From NCBI GenBank assembly GCA_014281115.1, contig JACONQ010000014.1, positions 930,001 through 994,000 on the forward strand: a stretch of DNA of 64,000 nt, written 5' to 3'. Position 1 is the first letter of the stretch. The number at the start of each line of letters is the position of its first letter. This document shows, in pieces, positions 12,244 through 23,390 of the stretch. Origin of the DNA: Laburnicola sp. R22_1 (taxonomy: Eukaryota > Ascomycota > Dothideomycetes > Pleosporales > Didymosphaeriaceae). The notes under the pieces were generated by a model. That model ran no database searches. It was not told the DNA's origin and was given only the letters and a program-made list of their open reading frames with translations. A program made the translations under genes and the position numbers.

Positions 12244-13357
12244 GGTTTTTTTTTGCGACTAAGGGGTTTCTAATAAAAATATTATAATAATAGCAGTTAT
12301 CCCTTCTACTATTATTAATACAGAAAAGCGTTTTAAGGTGTTTAATAAAAAGGGGTTAGCGCGCCTACTTTAACTAAAAAAAAATCTATACATAAAATAT
12401 AGTAAGGCCACATTACTATACTAGTTTAGAGTAGGGGGGATAAGAAGGTGCGTTGCACTATTATCTTCCTCTATTATTATCTCTAAAGATTGCTAAAAGT
12501 AATAGCTATTATATTAGTAGGTTTGTGTGCTACTTATAAGCAATACATACTAGGTAGAAGCTTATACACACTATAGGTACACGAATACTCTATCTCTATA
12601 TTAAGATTAACTTTAATAAAGAATCTACTATTACTCTATTTTCTACTATCTTTTTAGGCCCTAGTGCTAATACTAATGCCGCTATTAACGCCGCCTAAAA
12701 GTACGCTCCAAAGATCTATCCGCTTACTAATATTGCCAGGTCTATACTAGAATACCGCTCTGTCTAAGGCATTATTAATAAAAAGTAGAAGATATATCTT
12801 ATCCTATATAAGGCAGTCTTAGTATACTAGTTAGGCTAGTAATAGATTAGTAACTATAGAAGTAGTAATAATAGATATATAGAGTTCCTACTATAGTTTT
12901 TTATATTACTGCTAATTGGGAAGGCGGAAATAGAGAGTAAGGTTAAGGAAAAAGAAAAAAAAGAAATTTATTAATAAGTTGTTAAATAAGGGGAGCGTTG
13001 TGTAGATATATTATATTCTTATAATTATAGCGTTAAGTAAGTGTAATATATAAGTATGCTGCGTAAGTAGTGTGTAAATATAGCGTAATTACTAATAATA
13101 GTAAGTGAGTAAGAATTAATTTTCTATACACGCTTTAAATAAATTTAATAGCTATTAGAGTGCTTATAGATAATAAAAGACAAGTGCGCGGTTTAGAAAC
13201 TATCCTTATAAACTATTATTACGTTAGCGGAGACTTAGTAGACTATATTTTTAGGCGCTAGACTAGAGCGGCGTTTCTATTCTAACCTACATAGGATCAA
13301 ATTAATAAAAAGGAGGTTAAAAAGGGTAATTAACACTAAAGAAACAATGCGACCCTT
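12244..13357 (-). mobile_element. Complete 1.1-kb poly(A) non-LTR-like element (B-C) in Gypsy-1
   Basis: The left end is GG plus a run of T and then GCGACTAAGGGG. The right end is AAACAATGCGAC. The insert is bracketed by an 11-bp direct repeat ACTATTATTAT (12,233-12,243 and 13,358-13,368). A second copy of almost equal length is at 51,478-52,574. On minus the element starts GTCGCATTGTTT and ends in poly(A). No protein domain was seen, so it is probably non-autonomous, or a LINE too decayed to read. Confidence 0.75.
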
Positions 13358-14722
13358 ACTATTATTATAGTTAGCCTTTTTAGGTAAAGTATATTATAGA
13401 GCTTTCTAAGCTACTTATTCTTTTTACACTTAATAATTGCAGCTAATAGAATAAAGTCTAGTCCTACTAGTCCTTGTCTTTTCCTATAGACTCTAATGCG
13501 TCCTTAGGATAGAAAGGTAGGTTTAGATTTCTCTCCTTCTTATAATTAGGGGAAATATAGCCTTTTTTACTATAGTTCTAGTAAGTAACTTTTAAATTAT
13601 TTTTATTCTTTTTCTTCTATATTAAGTTAGACTATTTATAGTCTTTCTACTTTTTTGCTATACTTAGCTAACTTAGCTAACTCTATAAGGGCGTTATTAA
13701 CTTAGGCCTCTTTAATAAGTTCTTAGACTTGCCTTTGCTTTTAGCAAACTGCCCTTCCTTTTAGTAAAGGCAATTAGTAATCTCTTCTACCTCTATAAGG
13801 GTTTCTCTCTAAGAAGGTAGGTAATATAGAACTTTCTTATATAGCTTATTATTTATAGAAGCTATAAACTTAGCTACTATATAATACTTATTCTACTCTT
13901 TAACCTTATCCTATAAAGGAAGAAAGTAGTTAAGTAGGTTAGTTAGGGTTTAATTTACCCTCTAGCGATAGTTTTTTATTACCTTAAATACTATCTATTC
14001 GTATTCTAATAGAGTATCTAGGGTATTAAGCATTTATTCTATTAACGTCTACTAGATCGGAGCCTATTTAGGGTCTATCTATTACTATTAGTTGCAATAC
14101 AACTTAAACTAGCTTTAAAGGTTCTTAGATAGATACTACTTATTAAAGGTAACCTTATAATCTTCTATATTAAAGTGAAAAGGCGCTTACAAAAATAATA
14201 TTTATAATTCTATTTTTATTAGTTATAATAATAATAATTCTTATAGTTATAAATATATAGTAAGGGTAGTTGCAGCAAGGTACTTTATTTAGCGGCTACT
14301 AGAAATAATAAGGCTATAGTAGCTACGCGTAGGGTACTAGTAAGCTTATTAAGAGCTACTATATTGCTAGTATTATAATATTATTATATATCTTTAATAT
14401 ATTATAGTTTCTATTATTCTTATTTTTATGCGCCTAATTTTGCAATTTTATAAGATAAGCTACCCTTCTATTAGCTTATATTATATTTAGCTCCACCTAG
14501 GAACCTTGTAAACTCTTAGGGCTATTATTAATTTTTTCTTAGGTAGACTCCTTAAGTTCTTCTACTTATTCTCCTATCTACCTAATAGCACTAGCTGACT
14601 ACTAAGTATTTCTAGAAAGGCTACCTAGCTTCTAGCTTATAGAGGCAAGACGTCTACTAAATCTACGTATTGCTATTATAGTAGTAAGAATTCTACTACT
14701 GCCTATAAGGGAGTAATTTAAA

Positions 14723-14911
14723 TATAAGGATGTTACTAGGGCACCTAATAATTAATAGAATAGAATAGGATAATATTAAGAGGTAAGTAGTAATAAGATA
14801 AATTGCGACCCACTCTTATCTAAAGTAAGGGGATTTTTATCTAAACTTCCACTAGGTCCAAAGGAGACATAAGGCCCCATTCTGCCTCCTAAGCGACAAG
14901 GAGACCTTATA
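14723..14911 (-). repeat. Gypsy-1 5' LTR
   Basis: Partner of 6,891-7,078. It is followed on the right by the target duplication TCTAC and then by Copia-4 reverse transcriptase sequence. Confidence 0.85.
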
Positions 14912-14916
14912 TCTAC

Positions 14917-15130
14917 TTTATAAGCATTATTAAAGATTAGAAGTATATTATTTATATAGAAGAGTACTAAGGTTCTGTAATCTTTACTTATAAATAAATA
15001 AAGTTCTTCTTTCGCTATAGTAGGTTCTATAAATCTTAGCAATCCTAAGAACTTTTTTATACTAGCGTAGTGGCGAGTCTCTTAATCTATATAAAGCTTA
15101 ATTAAAGAACACGCACTTACTATATTGCTT
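14917..15130 (-). pseudogene. Ty1/Copia reverse transcriptase, central part (Copia-4)
   Basis: Read on minus the frame gives ETRHYASIKKFLGLLRF, then a stretch with LYLFISKDYRTLVLFYINNI and LLIFNNAYKVDI. It stops at the Gypsy-1 LTR and resumes at 6,885. The catalytic YVDD/YIDD motif of the Copia enzyme reads YINN (Asn codons at 14,947-14,952). A clear frame is lost above about 15,130, but the AT-rich sequence to about 16,030 is probably the rest of the same element. Confidence 0.7.
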
Positions 15131-16037
15131 AAATCTATCTAGAAGCTTATATATAACTAGGTTTTTAGCTATAATATAAGCGTTTAAGAACACTTCTACT
15201 ATATTATATTAAATAATTTCTAGATTATTTTTGCTATAATTACTATTATAGGTCTAAATAACTATACTATAAGTATTACTGTGTAGGTTAACTATAGCAA
15301 GTCCTTATTTTAGAAATTACCTCTTATAATAATTTAAGCCTTACACTTTAAAAAGTACCTATTCTAATTAAACTTATAGGTCTAAACTTACTTTAATAAA
15401 GGTAATTATCTAGCAGCTTATACTTAATAAATTACTATCTAGATTCCTTTCTTCTTAAGTGTAGTAATTTTAATATAAGAGGCTTACTTAAAGAGCTTCT
15501 TAAGTAGATATTTAGCAAGGTATTTTTATAAGGTAGGCAGCTTTAGTAGCTTATCATTATATAAATAAGTAAAAGATAATACTAGTAGTATCTTCTTAAG
15601 TATTACTATAGCAACTATAAAAAAATTTATAGTATACTTTTAGTGCTTATTATAAACTTCCTATACTTCTAGAATATATATAAATAAAAAGTTATCTTAA
15701 AGATTTTGTATTATATAACTAGCAATTAGTGTATATATATCTAACCTACCCCCTAGCTAATGAGTAGTATTATTATACTAATTATAATCTTTTATTATTG
15801 AAAAGGTAGATAGTTTTAAACGCGCGTATCTATATTATTACCTTAAAGGTTCTTACTTAATTTTATAGGTGCTTAATCTTGCCTTTGCCTTTAGCTTACT
15901 AGTAGGTTATCTACTTCCTTTAACATAGTTAAGCTTCTAAGGCTAGATTAAGAGGCAGCTATAGAGCTCTTAGTCTTTATACTTTAAAGAGAATGCTTTT
16001 TAAAATCTAATAAGCTAGCTTACCTAGATTAGTATAC
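15131..16037. other. AT-rich sequence, probably remainder of Copia-4
   Basis: RIP-type sequence continuing upstream of the Copia-4 reverse transcriptase on its own strand. I could not read a domain here with confidence and found no LTR. Confidence 0.4.
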
Positions 16038-16048
16038 ACTTTAGTAGC

Positions 16049-16231
16049 ACTGCCGTCGACGATGCTGCCGTGAAGAAAGTCGACAACGAAATCATTGTTA
16101 TTTTGTGTATATTTTGTTACTACTACTGTGTGCTAGGTACTGGGTTTTAGTGCCTCCTGTTTTACTCCTCTCTGTGTATGGTACGGACTCGACCTTGGTT
16201 AGAATCTCTACACGATAAAGATGTTCAATAT
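16049..16231 (-). mobile_element. Short element E, little mutated, with 11-bp duplication
   Basis: This 183-bp insert keeps ordinary composition (CTGCCGTCGACGATGCTGCC at its left) in the middle of AT-rich sequence. It is flanked by perfect ACTTTAGTAGC repeats (16,038-16,048 and 16,232-16,242). RIP-altered relatives are at 50,793-51,137 and 55,700-55,910. On minus it begins TATTGAACATCTTTATCGTG and holds GGTCGAGTCC (16,185-16,194), close to an RNA polymerase III B-box. No A-box is convincing. A SINE-like origin is possible but not shown. Confidence 0.65.
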
Positions 16232-16249
16232 ACTTTAGTAGCTATTAGT

Positions 16250-18699
16250 CTCTCTATAATTTCTTAACTTATTATACCCTAAATTACTGAGCTTTAGTAT
16301 TAACTTAGATATTATAAGTCTTATATTCTCGCTTTAAACTATATAAATTCTTAGCTACTTACTAGCTTAGCTTACTGCCGATATTTAGTCCTATTAGCTA
16401 CTTAATCGCTAGCCTAGCTAGCTAAGCTCTTAGATTACTAGATAGGAACACTATTCTCTACTTACTTAGTACTTACTTACTTATTTAGTATAGTAAAAAG
16501 ATTAAGGAAATTTACTAACTCTTTTCCTAGATTATTAATTTCTCCCCTATATAGCACTTTAATAATCTTTACTACTTCTTTATAAAATATACCTTAATTA
16601 GCATTATTCTTATACAATAATATTTTATTAAATATAATATTATATATAGTAATTACTTAATTCAGCACTAGAATCTATATTCTATAGAAATTTAATACTC
16701 TATAACTAACTAGGCATCTAATATAGCCCCTAGAATTTACATTAAATTCTTATTTATTCTACCTTACTACTTAATCCCATTTTAAAGAATACATTTAATA
16801 GCTATAGACATGAATTCTACTCTAATTAGGATAAAGATTAGCTGTCTATACTTATACTTAAGCAGGCTTATATTAATAAAAATACTACCTAAACTAATTT
16901 TTAAGGACTTTATCTAGTGCTTAAAAAGTATATAGAGCTAATAGGCTCTTACTATAGAGGTAAGCAGCTGCACTTAGGATCTTAGGCTATATATTAGGTA
17001 GCAGATTTACGCTTTCCCTTTTTTTTCTAGTCTTATTAATAATCTTTTATCTTACTTATTCAAATACTCTATTTAGTTTGTGTGTATATACTAGAGTATA
17101 GCTAATCTTAATTTCTTATTTATCTATGTAGTTCTTATAGGCTAATTGTCTCCTCTAGAGAAGAGTAGTAGTATTATTATCCTAATTGATTATAATAATC
17201 CTAACATTATACTTATTGTTTACCTATTTATTAAGCTTAGTTATGACTTATATAATCTCGAATAGAGATTTTAATATAAGATTATTATTATAGATCTTTC
17301 TACTAAATTCTTTCTTAATAATTAAGCTCTATAGCTCTCTAAGCTATCCTACTAGAAAATTAAATAGATCCTATAAAATATAGTAGAATAGGCTTAAAGA
17401 TTATTCCCTTAGGCGTCTTAAGATTACTCTTATTGTGTATATTATAAAATAGTGCTAATAGTCCTTTCTCTAAGTACTAAGAATACGCATATTTTGCGTA
17501 TTTTAAACTAAAGCTTAAAGTACTTACTAGTCTAAGTAACCTAGTTAAAAGTGCTAAAGTTCTTTAGTATTTACTTATAATTGCTATAGCTAAAAAATAG
17601 TAGAAAAGAGACTTATATTTAATAAAGGTAAGATTATAAGTACTGCTTAGTTTTATTAAGATAATATTCTAAGTAAGAGTTTTTATGCGCAATAATTTAT
17701 CTAAATCTAGGTACTAGATTCCTACCTTCTTTAGGCAAGCTTTAGAGATAATATTAATATAAAATCCTTTTATAATTTTAATAATTTTAAGTAAACGATT
17801 CTCTATATGCGCACTACGCTTACTAGTAAGTACACTCTTTATAAGTTAATCTTTTATTTTTAAAATTAGGAGGACCTAAGTCCTAGCTTTAATATTCTAG
17901 GTTAAGCTTACTTTCTTAAATAAGCTAGGTATTAGAAGTAAATAATTATTAATAAGGTAAACTATTACTTCTCTATTAAGAATAGTGCTTTATATAAGTA
18001 GGTAATTACTAGAATATATTATTAAGTACACCTCTATGTAAGCTTTCCTATAGCTACTTATTAAAGACTAATAGATTAATTAGAATGTAAGCTATTAACC
18101 CTAAGTAGGCAGAAGTAGTTAAGCTCTGTAATATAGGTATAGTCTTTTATTTTTCTATTTTAATTCTGCTACAAAGCTCCTTTTATTATAGAGATACTAA
18201 ATAATTATTAGTACCCTTTTAATCTTTCTTAGTAAGGATAATTAGTAGCACTTCTTTAAGGCATTTACTAGTAATAGTAGTTTAAAGGCGTCAGCAGTCT
18301 AGATGGTCCTATATATATTTCTTTTTTCTATAAGAATACTTATTACTCTTATATTTATAAGCCTTCTTATTTAAGCTACTACTATCTTACTTTTTTTAAT
18401 TATTATTTTAACTAGTAATTGTTGTAAATATGCCTAATAACTTACTATTAGTTAATTAAAGCTAGTACTCTTATATAAGCATAAAATAGACCTTTCTAAT
18501 ATTAGTAAGATCTATTACCTTAATACTAAGCAAGGCGTCTTATATAAGAGGCTAGTTTATAGATTAGGCCTATTCTAGTGTAAGCTTAACTACTAGCGCG
18601 TTTAAAAAGTTATATAGAGTAAGCTTACTTTCTATATTAAAAAGCTTAAAACTCTTAGCTTTATTAAAAAGAAACTACTACTCCCTATACTACGTTTTA
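16250..18699. repeat. Repeat I, copy 1 (degenerate)
   Basis: Stretches such as TTAATAATCTTTTATCTTACTTATTC and the region around TAGCCCCTAGAATTTAC recur in the same order at 19,590-20,720. The two copies have diverged strongly, mostly by transitions. No protein domain could be read in either strand. Confidence 0.45.
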
Positions 18700-19523
18700 G
18701 GTATTTGTCTTCTATACTTAGCCTTTTTAAGGTGTGCTTAGTATTAGGTGCGTACTAGGTTCTTTATACTTACTTCTATTAGAGCTAGATCCTTCTAAAG
18801 TATTTTAATAAGCGCTTATAGGGAGGTTTTCTTCTTATTATTTATTATAATTATAGCTAGTGCTAGTAGATCTTAGAATACTATAGCATAAACCTATATA
18901 GTAAGATTCTAAATCTTTATTATATTAATCTACTTGTTCTATACTTCTATTTAATAATCTATAATCTAAATACTATAGACTTTAATCTAATTGTTGTACG
19001 TAGCGTCGCTTATACTTACTATCTTTTCTAGAAGTATAGGATAAGTTAGTTAGACTAGATCTTAATTAACAATCTCTTTAGCATTAAAATTAATAAAATA
19101 CTAGATCCCTTTAGACTAAGTATAAAATTAGAGCTAAATAAACTAGAAAGGCTAGCTTACTTAGTTAGTAAGCAGAAATTTTATAGTAGGAATTATAGTA
19201 TTAGTTATCTTAATTATAAGTAAGATGTAAGTATAGAAAAGGATTAAGAATAATTAGTAATAAGTAATTAAAGTATATAAATTAGGATTCTAATATATAC
19301 GCGCGTAGAGAGAATTAGCCTATAATTTTAAAGCGCTAGGCTTATAGCTAATAAAGAAAAACAACCTAGAATCTTAGATTTAGTAAGTAAAGTAGATAAG
19401 CTTACTATATAAAAAAAGAGGCTAAAGGGCTAAACAATATATACGCTTATAAAAAAGGCGCAGGGCCAAAATAGTACTGCTTACATAATCACAGGCACGT
19501 AATCACACCTAGTTAGAGCCTTA
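18700..19523. repeat. Repeat D, copy 2
   Basis: Direct copy of 466-1,296 with the same right border GTTAGAGCCTTA. No coding frame was recognised. Confidence 0.55.
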
Positions 19524-19539
19524 ATGTTGCGATAGAATA

Positions 19540-20699
19540 TTAATAATTAGGGTGGCTTCTTCCTTAGAGAGCTCCTTATTAAATATTACGTTGCGCGTTA
19601 TAATAACCTATTTAAGCATAGAAATTTATATTCTATAGGTATTAGAATCTTTATAGCCTACTGAGTACCTAATTTAGCCCCTAGAGATTACTTTAAAGCC
19701 TTTTTTATTACGCCCTACTATATACTCTCTATTTAGCAAATACGCGCAGTAGCTATATATGTAAGGGATTACTCAAGGCATTAAAGGTTGAAATCAAGAA
19801 GTTGATTTTACTAAGATATCGAGGTGGCGTATAAAGACTGTTAACAGCTGCCTTATATACCCACACGTAGCCGAGGCGCTAATGCCTAATCGGGTAAGGT
19901 TCCGGGGCTCGGCGGAACCTTCCGCCGAGCGCGCCGCACCTCAGGAATCCCTAACAATATATATATATGCTGCTCTAATCTAGCCTAAAATTAGCTATAA
20001 TATGCCTTACTTGCTTAGGCTTATAGTATCTAAAGTACTACCTAAACTATTTATTAAGCACCTTATCTAGTAAGCGTATATAATTAGTATATAAGGGGCT
20101 TATATTATAAAGTACTACGCTAGCTAGAACTATCTTTATTTGGAGCTTCTCTAGTAGGTTCGCGCTACTTCTTATCTTAATCGCTTTTATAATAATCTTT
20201 TACCTTACTTATTCTGCCCTACTATTAGGCTTATAGGTATAAGAAGGTATAAGCTTAATCTTAATCCCCTACTTATTTGTCTACTTCTAAAAGTTAGGTT
20301 TACTATACTATAGAAGTGTTATAGTGTTATTATTCTAGGTAATTTTAACTATCTTAAGCTTATACCTTATTTATAGAAAGCTTACAAAGTATATAAATAC
20401 TCTTATAATTTTATAAGTATTTTAGAATAAAGTATAAATATATAGAGCTTTTTACTATAATTATTCTTAATTAAAAGAAACTAGGCTTTCCTTAGGCGAC
20501 CTATTAGTATATTAAAAAGATCCTAAGCAATTTGCTAGTATAGGCATAGTAATTACTTCTTTAGCCTATATAAAATTACTTACTTTATATAAGTAAAGGT
20601 ATAGTGTTTATACTTTAGTCTAGTAGGTCTTTTAATTTATATATTTTGCGCTAATTATATAAGTGCTTATAAAGTTTTAAGATCTAGGTAACCTAATTA
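19540..20699. repeat. Repeat I, copy 2, carrying a solo LTR
   Basis: Diverged copy of the block at 16,560-17,600, interrupted by the solo LTR at 19,760-19,956. There is no readable gene. Confidence 0.45.
19760..19956. mobile_element. Solo LTR with 5-bp target duplication
   Basis: A 197-bp block begins TGTAAGGGATTACTCAAGG and ends CCTCAGGAATCCCTAACA, giving TG...CA termini inside a short imperfect inverted repeat. The flanks are ATATA on both sides (19,755-19,759 and 19,957-19,961). The interior is GC-rich with a hairpin-like GGTTCCGGGGCTCGGCGGAACC, very unlike the RIP-altered surroundings. No internal retrotransposon sequence is attached, so it is best read as the product of LTR-LTR recombination. 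No matching LTR is elsewhere in this window. Confidence 0.82.
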
Positions 20700-21075
20700 T
20701 ATATACTAGAGTGTTGGCTTACTAAATGCCTTTTTTAACCTTTTTTTAGTTTAAGGTTAAAGTAGATTAAGATAGAAAGATTATTATATACTACTATATA
20801 CAGCAACTAATTTTAATTAAAGACTAACCTTAAACACCTTAATAACGCGACGACAGTTTAAACTCACTCGTACCCCCTAATACCTGCTTATCGCCACTGC
20901 TATTGTTAGTCATCCGCGCTTGCGCCGCTACGCAGCATACTCGCTTAGATCTATATAATGCTCTTACTACACTAGAGCTTATTAATAAAGATCTTATTAT
21001 TCTCTTATATCTCCTACTAGAGAATTCTAGTACTAATAAGGAGTAATTATATCTACTAGAGTGAGAATATAGTTT
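20700..21075. repeat. Inverted copy of the 1-465 repeat
   Basis: The reverse complement matches the first 465 bases of the window, including GGTACGAGTGAGTTTAAACT versus GGTACAAGTAAGTTTAAACT. This copy keeps more C and G and is less affected by RIP. Confidence 0.5.
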
Positions 21076-21617
21076 TCTTAGTTTTTAAGAACTAGATAAG
21101 CTACTAACCTAGCTAGTATATAAGAATTACCTTCTAAATAGTTAGGTATACTAGTCTTCTATAGACAATTATCTTATAGATAGAATAGAACTCTAGTATT
21201 AGTATTACCTTAGTAGTAGCGGCGCAAATTTTTAGTATATACTTTTAGCAATAGCGAGTACTTCTTTAGAAACAATATTAATGCCTAGATAGATAGTAGA
21301 GCGTAGAGAGATAGTAGGGATTTTATTAAGAACAACCTTAATATAGTAATAGAGTAATAGTATATCTAGTATATATTACTATTATCCTACTACTTATAAG
21401 AAATAGTATATACCTATTAATATATTAACTTGTATTATTTGCAATAATCTAGATAGTAGTTTATAACTTAGAATAGTAGAGAAGAGATAGCTTATAGTAT
21501 AGCTGCACTAAAGTCTTATCTCTCCTAAAGTTCTAAGTAGCCTCTTTATAAAGATTTTACTTATAAGAGCAGCCCCACACTAAAACTACTAAGCTCGCTT
21601 AGTAGTTTAAACACGCT

Positions 21618-21740
21618 TTTTTTTATAATTACCTTTTTTACGCTCTTTTTAATTACTAATCAGGGGGCTCTACTTTTTTTTATGTTATTTAAGATAAAAG
21701 CCTTTGTTGTGCTACCTCTAGGTAGTTAATTTAACGCCAC
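21618..21740 (-). mobile_element. Short element F, copy 2
   Basis: Contains the family core on the opposite strand (AAGATAAAAGCCTTTGTTGT, GGTAGTTAATTTAACGCCAC) and ends at the conserved GCCAC. A flanking duplication could not be recognised. Confidence 0.65.
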
Positions 21741-21744
21741 ATAC

Positions 21745-22915
21745 TAGAGCTTAGGAGTGTTAAGACGTAGGTGCGTTATCTAAGATCTGCGTAACCTATT
21801 AGTAGATATTACGCTTATAATTATAGGGTAAAAAGTAAAAGGCTTATATTTAATAAAAGTAATATTATACTTACGCCTAAGCTTAGCTAGTATAATACTT
21901 TAGCTTAGCCTGCCTATATAGAGTGTGTTGTCTAACCTAAAGTACTATATATCTTTAGTAAGTAGATAAGCTTTAATAATAATATTAAGGTAAAATTCAT
22001 TAACTACTATAATAACTTTTAATAGTGTATCTTTTATACGCTCTTTATATTTGCTATTATTTACTCCTTTAAGTAAATAATTACTTTATCCTATAATAGG
22101 GAACGCCTAGGTACTAGCCTTAACTATTTCTAAACTAACAGTCTTCTTAAAAGTACCTAGAATAAGCAGCTTCTTACTATTAATAAGGTGTAGTGCTGTG
22201 CTATTATTAAGTATTATACTTACTAAAAGTAGGTAAGTGCTAAAGTCTATAGCAAAGTACGCTTCTACGCTCTTCTTATTTTTACTAAAAGTACTAAATT
22301 AATAAATGTAGTAGTAATACTACCTAGGAACTAAGCTTCTCTACTATTAGGGATAATATGTTCTTTTTTACTAAGGGCTACTTAAAGCGCTTAGTACTTA
22401 TTAGTATAAAGGCGTTTTAGAATTTTCTAACACTTCAAAAGTTTAATTATTATTAGTTAGCTATTAATAGCTAAAAGGAGCCTTTAGTAGTCTACTAGAG
22501 GCAAGCTATAGAGTAGCTAAGACGCTTCTTTATAGAGGTATAGTTTTAGAGTAGAGCTTCTTAGAGTGCTATTAGCTTTTTTAGGCGTTTACTAGGGTGT
22601 TAATCCTTTTAGCGTAGTAAATATACTATCTTTAGAGCATAAGCTTAGTATCTACTACTATAGTAGCGCTAAAAAGATCCTTTCTACTTTAGTAAGTGTT
22701 AGAATCTTCTTTCTAAGCACTAAGTTCTAGATTATAAATTACCATATAAAGCGTCCCTAATCTAGTATAAGCTTTATAGTAATTACTTTAAGAAAGTTCT
22801 AAATAGTAAGCTTACTATCTATTACTTTAATTTTATATATTTTAGTGTATATATATAGGGTGTTCTACTTTGTATACTAGCTCTTAGAGTTTATAGTTCT
22901 AAGGTACGCCTATTA
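21745..22915. other. AT-rich sequence, no feature recognised
   Basis: RIP-type sequence between a short element and a possible LTR. No frame or copy was recognised. Confidence 0.4.
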
Positions 22916-23090
22916 GAAAATAGGTAATAGAGTAATATAGGGCATAATAAGAGGTAACTAAGTATATTAAGTAGTAGTAGTAGATAAGACAAATTGCTAT
23001 AGGGTAAAAATCCCCTATTGGCAATATTATATACTAGGGGTTACCTAATCTTACTAACTTTAGTATATATCTAGATTTTATAATATTATC
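22916..23090 (-). repeat. Possible Gypsy-type LTR remnant
   Basis: The internal part (AAGAGGTAACTAAG, then AGATAAGACAAATTGC) resembles the Gypsy-1 LTR. It is followed at about 23,090 by a C-run (TATCCCCCTTTTAAGG) like the polypurine tract beside the Gypsy-1 3' LTR. No second LTR was found, so this is tentative. Confidence 0.35.
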
Positions 23091-23230
23091 CCCCTTTTAA
23101 GGTTACTCTTATTCTAAAAGCGCTCTAGCGTACTAGAATAGTCCTTATAGTTGCTAACTAGCGCTATATATTCCCTTTAGTAGAAAGACGTATTTATCTA
23201 CACTCTAAGGACTTAAGTATCTCTATATAG

Positions 23231-23390
23231 GGCTATAATTCTCCCCTGGGGTTAATCTATAATATTACGTAATTCTCGGCTATCTATTTGACTAATTACT
23301 GTGTTACGTAATTAATAATTTCTTTAATAATATTTTTCGCTATAATAATAACAATAATAATTATAATAGTAACTAACCTAACTATTTTGT
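23231..23390. repeat. Element E fragment (left-end part)
   Basis: CCTGGGGTTAATCTATAAT and TTACGTAATTAATAATTTCT match the left half of the element at 50,793-51,137. The match stops at about 23,385. Confidence 0.55.

Larger units (their letters stand above)
9300..14600 (-). pseudogene. Gypsy-1 gag-pol relic
   Basis: Recognisable domains on minus, in 5'-3' order, are: gag with a zinc-knuckle remnant (13,542-13,586), a retropepsin motif at about 12,187-12,200 (TLINSSAKLNIIS, where the active site DSG should be), reverse transcriptase with IVYLNNILIFS at about 11,150-11,175 followed by a stretch like KLYKAKLYIKLSKYKF and LGYIIS, and integrase (TLDFIVALP, VIVDYLIKIAYYIPTRAT, LLDRGLIINSCY) at about 9,400-9,640. 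The order protease, reverse transcriptase, integrase is that of Ty3/Gypsy. The integrase Asp codons at 9,628-9,630 and 9,436-9,438 survive. The protease and reverse transcriptase active sites do not. Many TAG/TAA codons and two insertions break the frame. I could not resolve the C-terminal end of pol. Confidence 0.82.
6891..14911 (-). mobile_element. Gypsy-1: Ty3/Gypsy LTR retrotransposon, complete but decayed
   Basis: Two LTRs of about 188 bp (6,891-7,078 and 14,723-14,911) enclose gag, protease, reverse transcriptase and integrase relics on the minus strand. The 5-bp target duplication TCTAC is perfect (6,886-6,890 and 14,912-14,916). Next to the left LTR a C-run (around 7,081-7,090) reads as a polypurine tract on minus, as expected next to a 3' LTR. 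Two secondary insertions, at 11,044-11,129 and 12,244-13,357, lengthen the element. It sits inside the Copia-4 reverse transcriptase. Confidence 0.9.

Noticed and set aside
14723..14735. LTR of Gypsy-1 starting at TGTTACTAGG
   Set aside because: With that border no target duplication exists. Starting 8 bases earlier gives TCTAC on both sides, so the earlier border was used.
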